Of a DNA stretch of 64,000 nucleotides, positions 8,678 to 17,100 are shown in pieces; position 1 is the stretch's first letter; every line of letters starts with the position of its first letter. The DNA lies in assembly GCA_044337705.1 (NCBI GenBank), contig JBIINB010000004.1, positions 14,893 through 78,892 on the forward strand, written 5' to 3'. The position numbers and the translations under genes are program-made. Source of the stretch: JBEISR01 sp044337705 (GTDB lineage: Bacteria; Planctomycetota; Planctomycetia; Pirellulales; Pirellulaceae). Under the pieces are notes generated by a model that was not told the DNA's origin, ran no database searches, and saw nothing but the letters and a program-made list of their open reading frames with translations.

Positions 8678-10621
8678 TCAGGGGGATCCTTCCCCCCGGT
8701 CCTGAAAGATCCTCTTAAAGTCCTTCAGATAGGGATGGTACCGCGCTGGAATGGCCTTCGGACTGACAGGAAGGTCAGCAAGGCGTTGTGCAATCTCTTT
8801 TCCTCCAGCTTGCGAGTTTAGGAGACTATGGCAAGCGGAACTTGCCAGCATGATGATTGAAGCGTCGGAGTCTTCCTTCGCAGTCAAAGCAATCTCCACC
8901 AGTTGATGGACCCCCTGATTTCGTATGCTTGGGGTCTTGGCTCGCGCGAGAAACTCTGCCGCAACCACCCTCACCATCGGCTCTCGATCCTCCAATTGAA
9001 GTTGTAGGATATGGTCCTCATCGATTTCGCCTCTGCACTTTCGGATGAGCAGTCCCATAGCTCCCCAGTATCTCTGAACCGGGTCCTCCGATTCCAACCA
9101 TCGACTCGCTTCCGACCGGGAATCTGTCTCGGTCCCCCCGTGTTCACCGGCCCAGGCTGCCGCGTCCACCCTTGCTCGCATCAGCGACTCGGGTAAGCGC
9201 TGTCCGACTTCCCAGGGGCTGGAGCCTTTGCTGTCAGCCAGCATGATCGATTCCGGGGTCAGTCCCCAATCCCGCGACTCCACCATCCAGTCCAACAGCG
9301 CGCGACTCAATCGGTTCTGATCGGCTTCCATTCCCTTCTGGCCGAACAGATTGTGAATCTGATGCGGATCTGCGGCTAGGTCATAGAGTTCGTGGGTTGG
9401 CTTGGGCAGCCAAAAAGCTGATTGAGCCGGGTTGGTCTTTCCTTCCTTCCAATGCTTTTCCCATACCTGGGTGGTTGGCGTGAGGAACATGTAATCGAGG
9501 AATTGACCTTGTGGCTGATGTGGCATCCAGTTTCGGATGTAAAGAAATCGTTCATCACGCACCGCCCGCGAGCAATCAACTCGCTCATCCATGCGGTCCC
9601 GAAATCCAAACTGATAGCGAACTGGTTCGCGCTGATACTTTCCCAGTAACGACCTTCCCGACATCCAGCCAGGTGGCTCGATCCCCGCCACAGAGAGCGT
9701 CGTAGGTGCCATATCGATGAAGCTGATCGCTATGTCGCTAGCTGTCCCCGCCCGCATTCCTTCCGGGGCAAGGGAGGCGAAGTACGGTGGAAGGGAAATG
9801 AGAAGCGGGACATGGAGTCCACCCTGGTAAAGCCATCGTTTGCTACGGGGCATGCCACTACCATGATCCCCAAAATAAAAGACGATGGTCGAAGCGAGCA
9901 GGTTATCCTGGTCGAGCTGACGAAGGATCTCTCCCACCTCCTGATCCATCTGCTCGATCTTGTCGTAATACTGAGCCCAATCGCGCCGAACTTCGGGAAG
10001 ATCGGGATGGTAGGGTGGAACCGAGATACTTTGAGGATCTAGTTTCGAATCATGCGGTCTTTTGCGGATCTGGCTTTCGTGGGTGGTGCCGATGTTGAAA
10101 ACTGCAAAGAAAGGTTGGTCTGGTCGCCTCTGCCTCCAGTGAGCCATGGGGCCGGAAGCATCCCAAGGGCTTGCAGAAGGACGAATGTTGTAATCCTCCT
10201 TCTGCCGGTTGGTACAGTAGTAGCCAGCTTGACGCATGTACTGGGGAAACAGCTCCATCATGGCCGGCAGCGGTACCTCGCTTCGCATGTGGCTTGCTCC
10301 AAGACTCGTCGGCCATACGCCAGTGATCAGGGTGGTGCGTGCCGGCGCACAGACCGGTGCATTGGACCAGCAACGTGTAAAGCGAATGCTTCGAGCCGCC
10401 AATTGATCGAGATGCGGAGTCACTGCCCAGGGATCGCCGTAGCATGCAAGCTGTGGTCCGTTGTCTTCGCTGGTGATCCAGACGATATTCGGACGGGCAG
10501 TTTCAGCGAGTTGGCTCTCCTGTCCCTGAGTTTGGCCGGCAATGCAGCTTGCGATAGACCACTCGACCACAAACGTCAGAAACAGCAGCAGGCACCACCC
10601 GTGGATGACATGGGACTGCAT
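8678..10621 (-). CDS. Secreted type I sulfatase with C-terminal HEAT-like region
   Basis: The protein hydrolyses sulfate esters, most likely on sulfated polysaccharides, outside the cytoplasm. With the ATG at 10621 the 647-residue product begins with a signal peptide (HGWCLLLFLTFVVEW, then SIASCIAGQ). The metal-site motif NIVWITSEDNG follows, then the sulfatase signature C-A-P-A-R with Cys91 as the residue matured to formylglycine. Further family features are GDHGSGMPRSKRWLYQGG and FIDMAPTTLSVAG. The last ~110 residues (DPVQRYWGAMGLLIRK, REPMVRVVAAEFLARA) look like HEAT repeats. An earlier ATG at 10762 has a better AGGAG but would add 47 basic residues before the signal peptide, so the start is uncertain. 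It is divergent from the cyclophilin genes. Confidence 0.88.
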   Translation of the reverse strand: MQSHVIHGWCLLLFLTFVVEWSIASCIAGQTQGQESQLAETARPNIVWITSEDNGPQLACYGDPWAVTPHLDQLAARSIRFTRCWSNAPVCAPARTTLITGVWPTSLGASHMRSEVPLPAMMELFPQYMRQAGYYCTNRQKEDYNIRPSASPWDASGPMAHWRQRRPDQPFFAVFNIGTTHESQIRKRPHDSKLDPQSISVPPYHPDLPEVRRDWAQYYDKIEQMDQEVGEILRQLDQDNLLASTIVFYFGDHGSGMPRSKRWLYQGGLHVPLLISLPPYFASLAPEGMRAGTASDIAISFIDMAPTTLSVAGIEPPGWMSGRSLLGKYQREPVRYQFGFRDRMDERVDCSRAVRDERFLYIRNWMPHQPQGQFLDYMFLTPTTQVWEKHWKEGKTNPAQSAFWLPKPTHELYDLAADPHQIHNLFGQKGMEADQNRLSRALLDWMVESRDWGLTPESIMLADSKGSSPWEVGQRLPESLMRARVDAAAWAGEHGGTETDSRSEASRWLESEDPVQRYWGAMGLLIRKCRGEIDEDHILQLQLEDREPMVRVVAAEFLARAKTPSIRNQGVHQLVEIALTAKEDSDASIIMLASSACHSLLNSQAGGKEIAQRLADLPVSPKAIPARYHPYLKDFKRIFQDRGEGSP

Positions 10622-10796
10622 CCGAGGTGAACTCCGCAGCATCGGCTGCATTTGTGGGCGCGCTCGCCTGCGATGATTTCCCGATGCCTCGCCTCTCGCA
10701 GACCTCAAAGCTCGCCTACAATAAGGCCGACCGCCTGGAGATGTCCTGGTACTGCGGTCCATCAACTCGTACTCCTTTGGATCAGGGAAGAGGAAA

Positions 10797-11408
10797 ATGA
10801 ACTTCGGAAAAACGCATCGTCGACCCAGCAGCTTCGTAATCCATGGCGGGATCCTTGCAGCGATCTTTTTCGCAGCGAGTTCCCATTCAACAGCGGCCGA
10901 ACCGGTGGTCGCTGTCATGAAAACCAGTATGGGGGATATTCGTTTGGAGTTGGATACAGAAAAGGCGCCGATCACAGTCGGGAATTTCGTCGAGTACGCG
11001 AAGTCAGGGCATTTTTCTGGGACAATTTTTCATCGGGTGATCAAAGGGTTCATGATTCAAGGAGGCGGCTTCAATGCCCAGCTGAAAGAAAAGGAGACCC
11101 GAAAACCGATCCGGAATGAATCGACCAACGGACTTCGCAACAAAAAATACTCCATTGCGATGGCCCGTACTTCCGACCCCGACAGCGCCAGCAGTCAGTT
11201 CTTCATCAATACGACCGACAACAGTATGCTAGACCGGGATCGGGCCAGAGACGGAGTGGGGTATGCGGTTTTCGGACGGGTGGTTTCGGGGCAGGAAGTC
11301 GTCGACGCCATTGAGTCGGTTGCCACCCGCACCCTGGGGCCTTTGGAGAACGTACCAGTCAAGCCTATCGTCATCGAATCGGTCACCATTCTCGAAGCTT
11401 CCAAGTAA
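10797..11408 (+). CDS. Exported cyclophilin-type peptidyl-prolyl isomerase
   Basis: This 203-residue protein catalyses cis-trans isomerisation of X-Pro bonds. Residues ~1-35 are a signal peptide (HGGILAAIFFAASSHSTAAE), so it should act in the periplasm. The rest is a bacterial cyclophilin domain with the active-site segment GTIFHRVIKGFMIQGGG and the SSQFFIN motif, with GYAVFGRVVSG near the C-terminus. Start: the ATG at 10797 follows GGGAAGAGGAAA. The next gene, 50 bp downstream, encodes a closely related cyclophilin without a signal peptide, so the two are probably one transcript. The family call is secure; the substrate range cannot be seen. Confidence 0.93.
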   Translation: MNFGKTHRRPSSFVIHGGILAAIFFAASSHSTAAEPVVAVMKTSMGDIRLELDTEKAPITVGNFVEYAKSGHFSGTIFHRVIKGFMIQGGGFNAQLKEKETRKPIRNESTNGLRNKKYSIAMARTSDPDSASSQFFINTTDNSMLDRDRARDGVGYAVFGRVVSGQEVVDAIESVATRTLGPLENVPVKPIVIESVTILEASK

Positions 11409-11458
11409 TCGGAGTCTGACAACTCTTCTTTTCCCTTCACATCATGAGGTAAACTGGG

Positions 11459-11959
11459 ATGGCAATTCTCAAAACGACCGCAGGGGACATCCATGTTCGT
11501 CTGGATGCGTCTGCGGCGCCAATCACAACCGCCAATTTCATTCAATACGCGCGATCCGGCCACTACGATGGCACTATTTTTCATCGGGTCATCCAAGGCT
11601 TCATGATCCAAGGTGGCGGAATGAACGCTGCTATGCAGGAGAAGAAAACCTTGGCACCGATCAAAAACGAGTCTTCGAACGGCAAGTCGAACCGCAAGTA
11701 CACCGTCGCGATGGCTCGTACCAACATTCCCGACAGCGCTACCAGCCAGTTCTTCATCAACACCAACGACAATCTCTTCCTCGATCGTTCCCGCGCATCT
11801 GATGGAGTTGGTTACGCGGTGTTTGGTGAGGTCGTTTCAGGGATGGACGTGGTGGACAAGATCGAAGGAGTAAAGACGGGCACACGCGGACGTCACGATG
11901 ATGTCCCTTTGCAGGCGATAGAAATTCTTTCGGTTGAGCTGGAACAGGGAGAGGTCTGA
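11459..11959 (+). CDS. Cytoplasmic cyclophilin-type peptidyl-prolyl isomerase
   Basis: At 166 residues this is a minimal cyclophilin domain (MAILKTTAGDIHVRLD at the start) with GTIFHRVIQGFMIQGGG and TSQFFINTNDN. No signal peptide precedes it, so it should stay in the cytoplasm. GAGGTAAACTGGG lies before the ATG. It is strikingly similar to the exported cyclophilin immediately upstream, mainly over the central 90 residues, which points to a tandem duplication followed by loss or gain of the export signal. Size and layout match bacterial PpiB proteins. Confidence 0.93.
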   Translation: MAILKTTAGDIHVRLDASAAPITTANFIQYARSGHYDGTIFHRVIQGFMIQGGGMNAAMQEKKTLAPIKNESSNGKSNRKYTVAMARTNIPDSATSQFFINTNDNLFLDRSRASDGVGYAVFGEVVSGMDVVDKIEGVKTGTRGRHDDVPLQAIEILSVELEQGEV

Positions 11960-12593
11960 ACGGTCGCAGGTGGATAGGACTTCCTGGAAACTATGCGGCT
12001 TTTCTCGTTTTCGGAAGGCTCCCCAAAAGCCATCTCAAGCCACGAGCTATCGGTCGATTGATGTTTTGCTGGTCATTCGGCCGATGCGACTGCAGTTTCC
12101 GGGAAAGCACCCTACTTCCGTTCTCGGAACGGTCCAAAGCGCACGCTCTGGACGAAAGACTTCCAGCTTTTGTGGCAAGATTGCTTTCGCTGCTGTGAAT
12201 GTCCCTGGATATTTTTATCCCCATGCGGAACTTATGGCTTCCAGTGGGGACACTAACCCAGGGAATGTCTCTAGGCAGGAGCTATGCGAGAGCAAAAGCT
12301 GCTCATTTCCTTGCGCACGGTCGACCCAGGAGTCACATCGGTAGACGATCGATCGTCCACTGCGTGCAATGCGAAGGGCCACCGAAAACCCAGCCACGGT
12401 GAGTCCATAAATACGAATGCCGATTTTCCTGGCGACAGCAAGAGGGTTCCGCCCATTAAGAAGACCAATCGGGATGGTAAGAAGGGGACACCACACAGCC
12501 GGCAGCCAACCGGATGGCTCACCAAGTTAAGTTGGTATGCAAGCCGATAGGCTTATTGAGCGATGCAGCGCGTCGCATGCAGAAAGATTGGAG
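11960..12593. other. 630-bp spacer with one doubtful minus-strand frame
   Basis: No gene can be supported here. On the minus strand a frame stays open from about 12520 to 12215 and reads as a hydrophobic peptide (WLPAVWCPLLTIPIGLL, then RIYGLTVAGFSVALRIARSG). It lacks an ATG; the first start is a GTG at 12496 without a ribosome-binding site. It could be the remnant of a membrane-protein gene at the 3' side of the exopolysaccharide operon. I see no terminator or RNA gene. Confidence 0.3.
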
Positions 12594-13427
12594 CTACGGT
12601 CTTGTGGTGCTGTCCTGGGACTGCGAATTGGAATCGTCTAAGTCGGAAAACCTCAGAGCAGGAGAAGCAACGGCCATCACCCCAAAGAGCTTTGTCACAC
12701 TTGGTCGCTGAATGCCAACTGCTTTCAGTGCCGTGCAGGCGATGATCCCGAAGTCCATCGAAGGGCTGCAATGCTCGATGTACTCCATATCGAGGCACTG
12801 TTTCATTCGAACCGAGTCAATCGAGTCATCAGCTGGCAGATTGATCTGGGCCAGACCGGTCACGCCGGGCCGCACCGTCAGTCGATTGCTGTAGCCCGGA
12901 ACACGATCGATCAGTCTCTCTTTCTCGATGATCTCAGGACGCTCCGGCCTCGGGCCGCAAAAGGACATATCTCCCTTCAGGATGTTAAAAATCTGAGGTA
13001 GTTCATCCAGGTGCAGGCGTCGCAACAAGGAGCCGATGGCCGTCGCGCGTTGATCATTTTTACCTTGAGCCCACTGGGCACCACCGGCCTCAGCATTTTG
13101 CACCATACTCCGAATCTTGTAGATGGTGAAGGTGCGTCCGTTGCGGCCCACTCGGGTCTGTCGGTAAATACCGGCACCCGGACTGGTGCAGCGCACCATC
13201 AAGACAAGGACTCCAATCGCTGGGACGATCGCGATCGCAAGGAGAATCGCTAGTGGCAATTCCCATAACCTTTTCCAATGGAAGTAGGAAGGTACTGGCA
13301 CTCCATCGGTCTCAGGATCGTAGAGGTTGCGGCCTGGAGTATCCGAGTCGGCTTTAGGTAGTTTGCTTTCCACGAACCGACTTTCCATAGTATTCGCGGA
13401 GACAGAGAGTGTATTGCGAGTAGTCAT
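12594..13427 (-). CDS. Undecaprenyl-phosphate sugar phosphotransferase (bacterial sugar transferase family)
   Basis: Members of this family transfer a sugar-1-phosphate from a nucleotide sugar to undecaprenyl phosphate, the first step of exopolysaccharide repeat assembly at the inner membrane. The 277-residue protein has one N-terminal membrane segment (LAILLAIAIVPAIGVLVLMV) and the family blocks YRQTRVGRNGRTFTIYKIRSM, LDELPQIFNILKGDMSFCGPRP and RPGVTGLAQI. The start is taken at the ATG at 13427, four bases after the EpsI stop; a longer frame to 13610 would overlap EpsI. It is the last gene of the exosortase operon. It lacks the long multi-membrane N-terminus of WbaP-type enzymes, so it is a short monotopic type. 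Confidence 0.9.
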   Translation of the reverse strand: MTTRNTLSVSANTMESRFVESKLPKADSDTPGRNLYDPETDGVPVPSYFHWKRLWELPLAILLAIAIVPAIGVLVLMVRCTSPGAGIYRQTRVGRNGRTFTIYKIRSMVQNAEAGGAQWAQGKNDQRATAIGSLLRRLHLDELPQIFNILKGDMSFCGPRPERPEIIEKERLIDRVPGYSNRLTVRPGVTGLAQINLPADDSIDSVRMKQCLDMEYIEHCSPSMDFGIIACTALKAVGIQRPSVTKLFGVMAVASPALRFSDLDDSNSQSQDSTTRP

Positions 13428-13431
13428 CGAA

Positions 13432-14073
13432 TCAGTTAGCCCCTCCGAGTGCTGTCCGGAGTGAAGGGATGAATTGTTCCAGGAATTCAGGTATCGGATC
13501 TTGCTCTTTGTCGGCGCCGAAAGCCGCGATCTGAAGTTTGGCCAGTGTCTCGGTCCGGAGAAACCTCGGATTCTTCGCTGCCATCCAGGGGCCGCCATCC
13601 GACCACCCATGATAAACCATCATGTGCTCGGCACCAACCTTGCGTGATTGAAACTCCTGGCTCCACAGTGTTCCCTCGTTGGCGATCGGAAGGGTATAGG
13701 CCGATTTGGACCCCAGTAGGACGAAATCGCGACTGGAGTAACAGACTTCGGGTGTATGCACGGCAATAGGACCCTTCAGGCCATAAAGCACGGCAATCGA
13801 GATGATCCAACCTGTCTTGTCATTTGCGTAGACTCGATTGATATATCCGTATGGGTTGAGCAAAGAAAGTGCTGCCTTGCCAAGGGGCACATCCTTCTGC
13901 ATGGTCCAGTCCCCCACTGAGGTGGGCAGGTCGGTGATCGCTTGGCTGATGGCTTGTTGCTTGGAACGATCGACCCAACGTCCAGAGAACCAACCCTGCA
14001 CGGCGCCACTGAATAGGAAAAAGAAAAGTGAGAAAAGAAGTATCGGCAGTTGCTTTCGACTGAATTGATTCAT
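13432..14073 (-). CDS. epsI: Exosortase-associated protein EpsI
   Basis: The 213-residue protein has one N-terminal membrane segment (LPILLFSLFFFLFSGAVQGW) and an extracytoplasmic domain with the family hallmark HTPEVCY in GPIAVHTPEVCYSSRDF, followed by a VYHGWSDG-type segment. EpsI proteins occur alone or fused to exosortases and accompany exopolysaccharide loci; their biochemical role is not settled. It sits 36 bp downstream of the TPR gene and 4 bp before the sugar transferase start, so it is co-transcribed with both. The family assignment rests on the motif and on the exosortase in the same operon. Confidence 0.85.
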   Translation of the reverse strand: MNQFSRKQLPILLFSLFFFLFSGAVQGWFSGRWVDRSKQQAISQAITDLPTSVGDWTMQKDVPLGKAALSLLNPYGYINRVYANDKTGWIISIAVLYGLKGPIAVHTPEVCYSSRDFVLLGSKSAYTLPIANEGTLWSQEFQSRKVGAEHMMVYHGWSDGGPWMAAKNPRFLRTETLAKLQIAAFGADKEQDPIPEFLEQFIPSLRTALGGAN

Positions 14074-14109
14074 GATACCACATATTCCTCTAGAGGGTGG
14101 CGAAATCGC

Positions 14110-17100
14110 TTAGGGTGTACCTTTGATGCTGTCCAAGATTTTCTGATCGTCTGGGCTCAGCAACGAACGGCTCAACTCCTCCCGATCGATTTTTCGAAGA
14201 ATGTTTGCCGCCTCTTCATTGCGCCCCGAACGTCGCAGGGCATCAAAAAGATGAAGTCCGATTCGTGGATCATTGCTGATCGTCAATGCCGACTCGAGGA
14301 CCTGAATCGCCTCCTGAGGTTTATCCATCTTCAGGAGAATGGATCCTTTGGTATCGAGCATCAGGGCGTTGCCTGGTTCCTGGAAGAGAGCCTTCTCGAT
14401 GCAATTGAGAGCTTCTGCCACCGACGTTGGGTCTTCAAGAAGGATGTTGGCCAAGTTGTTCAGGGCGGCGGAGTTGGCGGGATTCTTTTCCAGGATTGAC
14501 CGGTAAAGACGACTGGCTTGTTCGGTATTTCCTCGCGAAAGGTACATGTTTGCCAGGGTGAACTGAAGACGTAGATCCTCCGGGTGAGACTGAAGGACTT
14601 CGCTGAAGAACGGTTCCAAAGACTTCAGTTCCAAGCTGTCGGCGGGCGAAGCCGCAATGAGGTCACCAAGCAAAATGACGTCTTCAGCCGCCCTGGTCTT
14701 CTCCGCTCTGGCTCGCAACTGGGCAATCACATCGGTCCGAGGTGCCTGATTTTTCGGGTCGCCGACAATCGACACCAGATAAAGCCCATTGTCGGGAGAT
14801 TCGTCGTATGCCTTCTTGGCGTATTCGAGTGCCTTGTCGAAAATCTCAAGTGATTTGAATGCGACGCTCGTTTTTCGAAAAACATCGGACCTACTGGCTT
14901 TATCCTTTCTTTGAGCCGTCTCCAGGTTGACCCACCGCTCCAGTTCCTGAATCGCAAGTTCCTTAGCATTCTCGTAGACATGAATCCGAGCTTTTACTTC
15001 GGCGGATTCAAGACTATTACCCCCAATCGATTCCACCCTTGCTGCGAAGCTCTTGGCGTCGTCGATCATGCCATTTTCCAGGCAAAAACGGACGGCGAAC
15101 AGCAGATGACGAACATCTGGGCTTGGGGTCGATGCGATCGATCGGATCAGTTCAAAGACCTTCTCCCGAAGATCCTTCATCTTCTCTGGATCGGTGTTGC
15201 GGCTGACTGATAGTCGTAGACTTCGTTCGTAGATCTGGGCTAAGGCAAAACGGTCCTCGGGGGTGGGGGCGGTCGATTTGCGAAGGAGCGTTTCCATCAG
15301 CGCCTGAGCCTTTATCAAGTCGGCTTCTCGACCTCTGGTCAAAAGGAGCTGGACTTTGATTCGAGTGTCGACATCGGTATCCGAGACCCCTTCGTTGTTG
15401 AGAAGCTTTTCAGCTCGTTCCCAATCCTCAGGACGTCCGCGAAACGCCAATTGACTGGCGTAGCGTCGTCGGAGATTCAAATTTTCCGGATCCTTGGCCA
15501 GTTGTACGCCTAGGATCTGAATGAGCGGTTCGACCTGGTTGGTTGCGTGGTAGAGTTTCCCGAGATTCTCAAGCAGACGATTGTCGTCGGGGTAGTCGAC
15601 ACGTGCGGCTTCGAGCACGGCGATCCCTTCGGCAAACTGGCCAAGGGATTCGTGCATGGAGGCGACAGTCAAGTTCTTGGCAAGTGGAGGTTTGGCATCC
15701 ACCTGCTCCAACTGCTTCAAGACCTCCAAGGCATTCTCTTTTTCCCCGAGAGTTGTCGCGATATCGAAGAGGAAGGCTTTTTCTATGACCGGATCAAGCG
15801 GTCGGATATTTTTGGCTTTTTGGATTGCACCGAGCGCTTCATCTGTCCACCGCTTGCGTTGATCAAGGGGATACTTCTTTGCTTCGAAAATCAGCAGATT
15901 CGTCAGTGTGATCCAGGAAACGGGGTCACCGGGCCGAAGATTGGCCGCTTTTCTTGCGATATCGAGGCGATTTCCCTCTTCCGAAGATGCCATGGAGATG
16001 GCCAGTTGGGACAGCCGTCCCGATCGAAACACCGACTCCCCGAGTTCCCTCAAGTAGAGACTGGCCTCTGCGGTTCTTCCTGTAAGAAGGAGACATGACA
16101 AGATCGCTTCTGAAACGCGGTCTGTAGACAGACCAAGCCGCTCGGCTTCCTTGAGATGGACCAGCGCGTCGGATGGCTTGCTATTGAGTATCGAAAGACG
16201 ACCTGCCAGCAGATGCACTTCTGGAAGGCTTTCATGCTCGGTCTTGCAGTTGGCAACCAAAGCTTCGAGTGGCTCAGCTGATGAACCCCTTTCTGCCTTG
16301 GAAACTGCGATCGATGTTTTCAGCACGTTGCCCCACGCAGGGGTGGAATCGGGATGGTCGGTCAGGTAGGTCACCAACCACTGGGTCCTACTGACCCAGT
16401 GATCAAACGCATCCTGGGACATCGGAAGATCGAATGGCAATCGCATCCATTGACGGAGTATAGAATTCAGCTGCGTAGCAGACACTTTTGGAAGCAAATC
16501 CCAAACACTCGAATCTCTGGCGAAGGGGAAGCCTGGAAATGCGAAAAGGCGGATCGTCGCGCTCCAGGCGGCATTCTCGTTGGGATGACCGGCCAGGAAG
16601 GTTTGAAGGAGCTGGAAAGCTTCGGCCGCCTGCTGGCCGTTCATCGCAGTATCCACCTTCATGCTGATACTCAGCCAGGAATTCGGCGACTGCTTGATCG
16701 CCTGCTCTCGCACCTGCTGAGCCAGTTCTCTCATATTTTCCTGGACAAGAATCGACATCACGGAATTGGCGAGTTGTTCTTCACCGGGATACCGTTCGAT
16801 CAACTCCAGAAGCCCCAGCCCGAGTTCTTCTTTGGTGATCTTGGTGGCATCATCCGCCTGATTCCTGGCCAGCAGTTCGAATAGGTCGAGGTTCCACTGA
16901 AACTCTTTGCTGGGATTCTGATTGACACTTGCTTCTCGGGCGAATCGAAACGCCTGAGCCATTTCCTGGCTGGTGCCCTCATTGGAACGATCGATGCTTT
17001 TGGCCAGAAAAATGCTTTTTCCCAGCAGCAACCAGTCCTCCATCGTTTTTGATGGAATCTTGCGAATGATGGATGCCGCTTCTGCGGGGCGGAAAAGAGA

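Noticed and set aside
10622..10975. Longer N-terminus for the sulfatase
   Set aside because: The extension would precede the signal peptide with over 100 mostly basic residues and run over the start of the divergent cyclophilin gene. The 10762 ATG remains an alternative.
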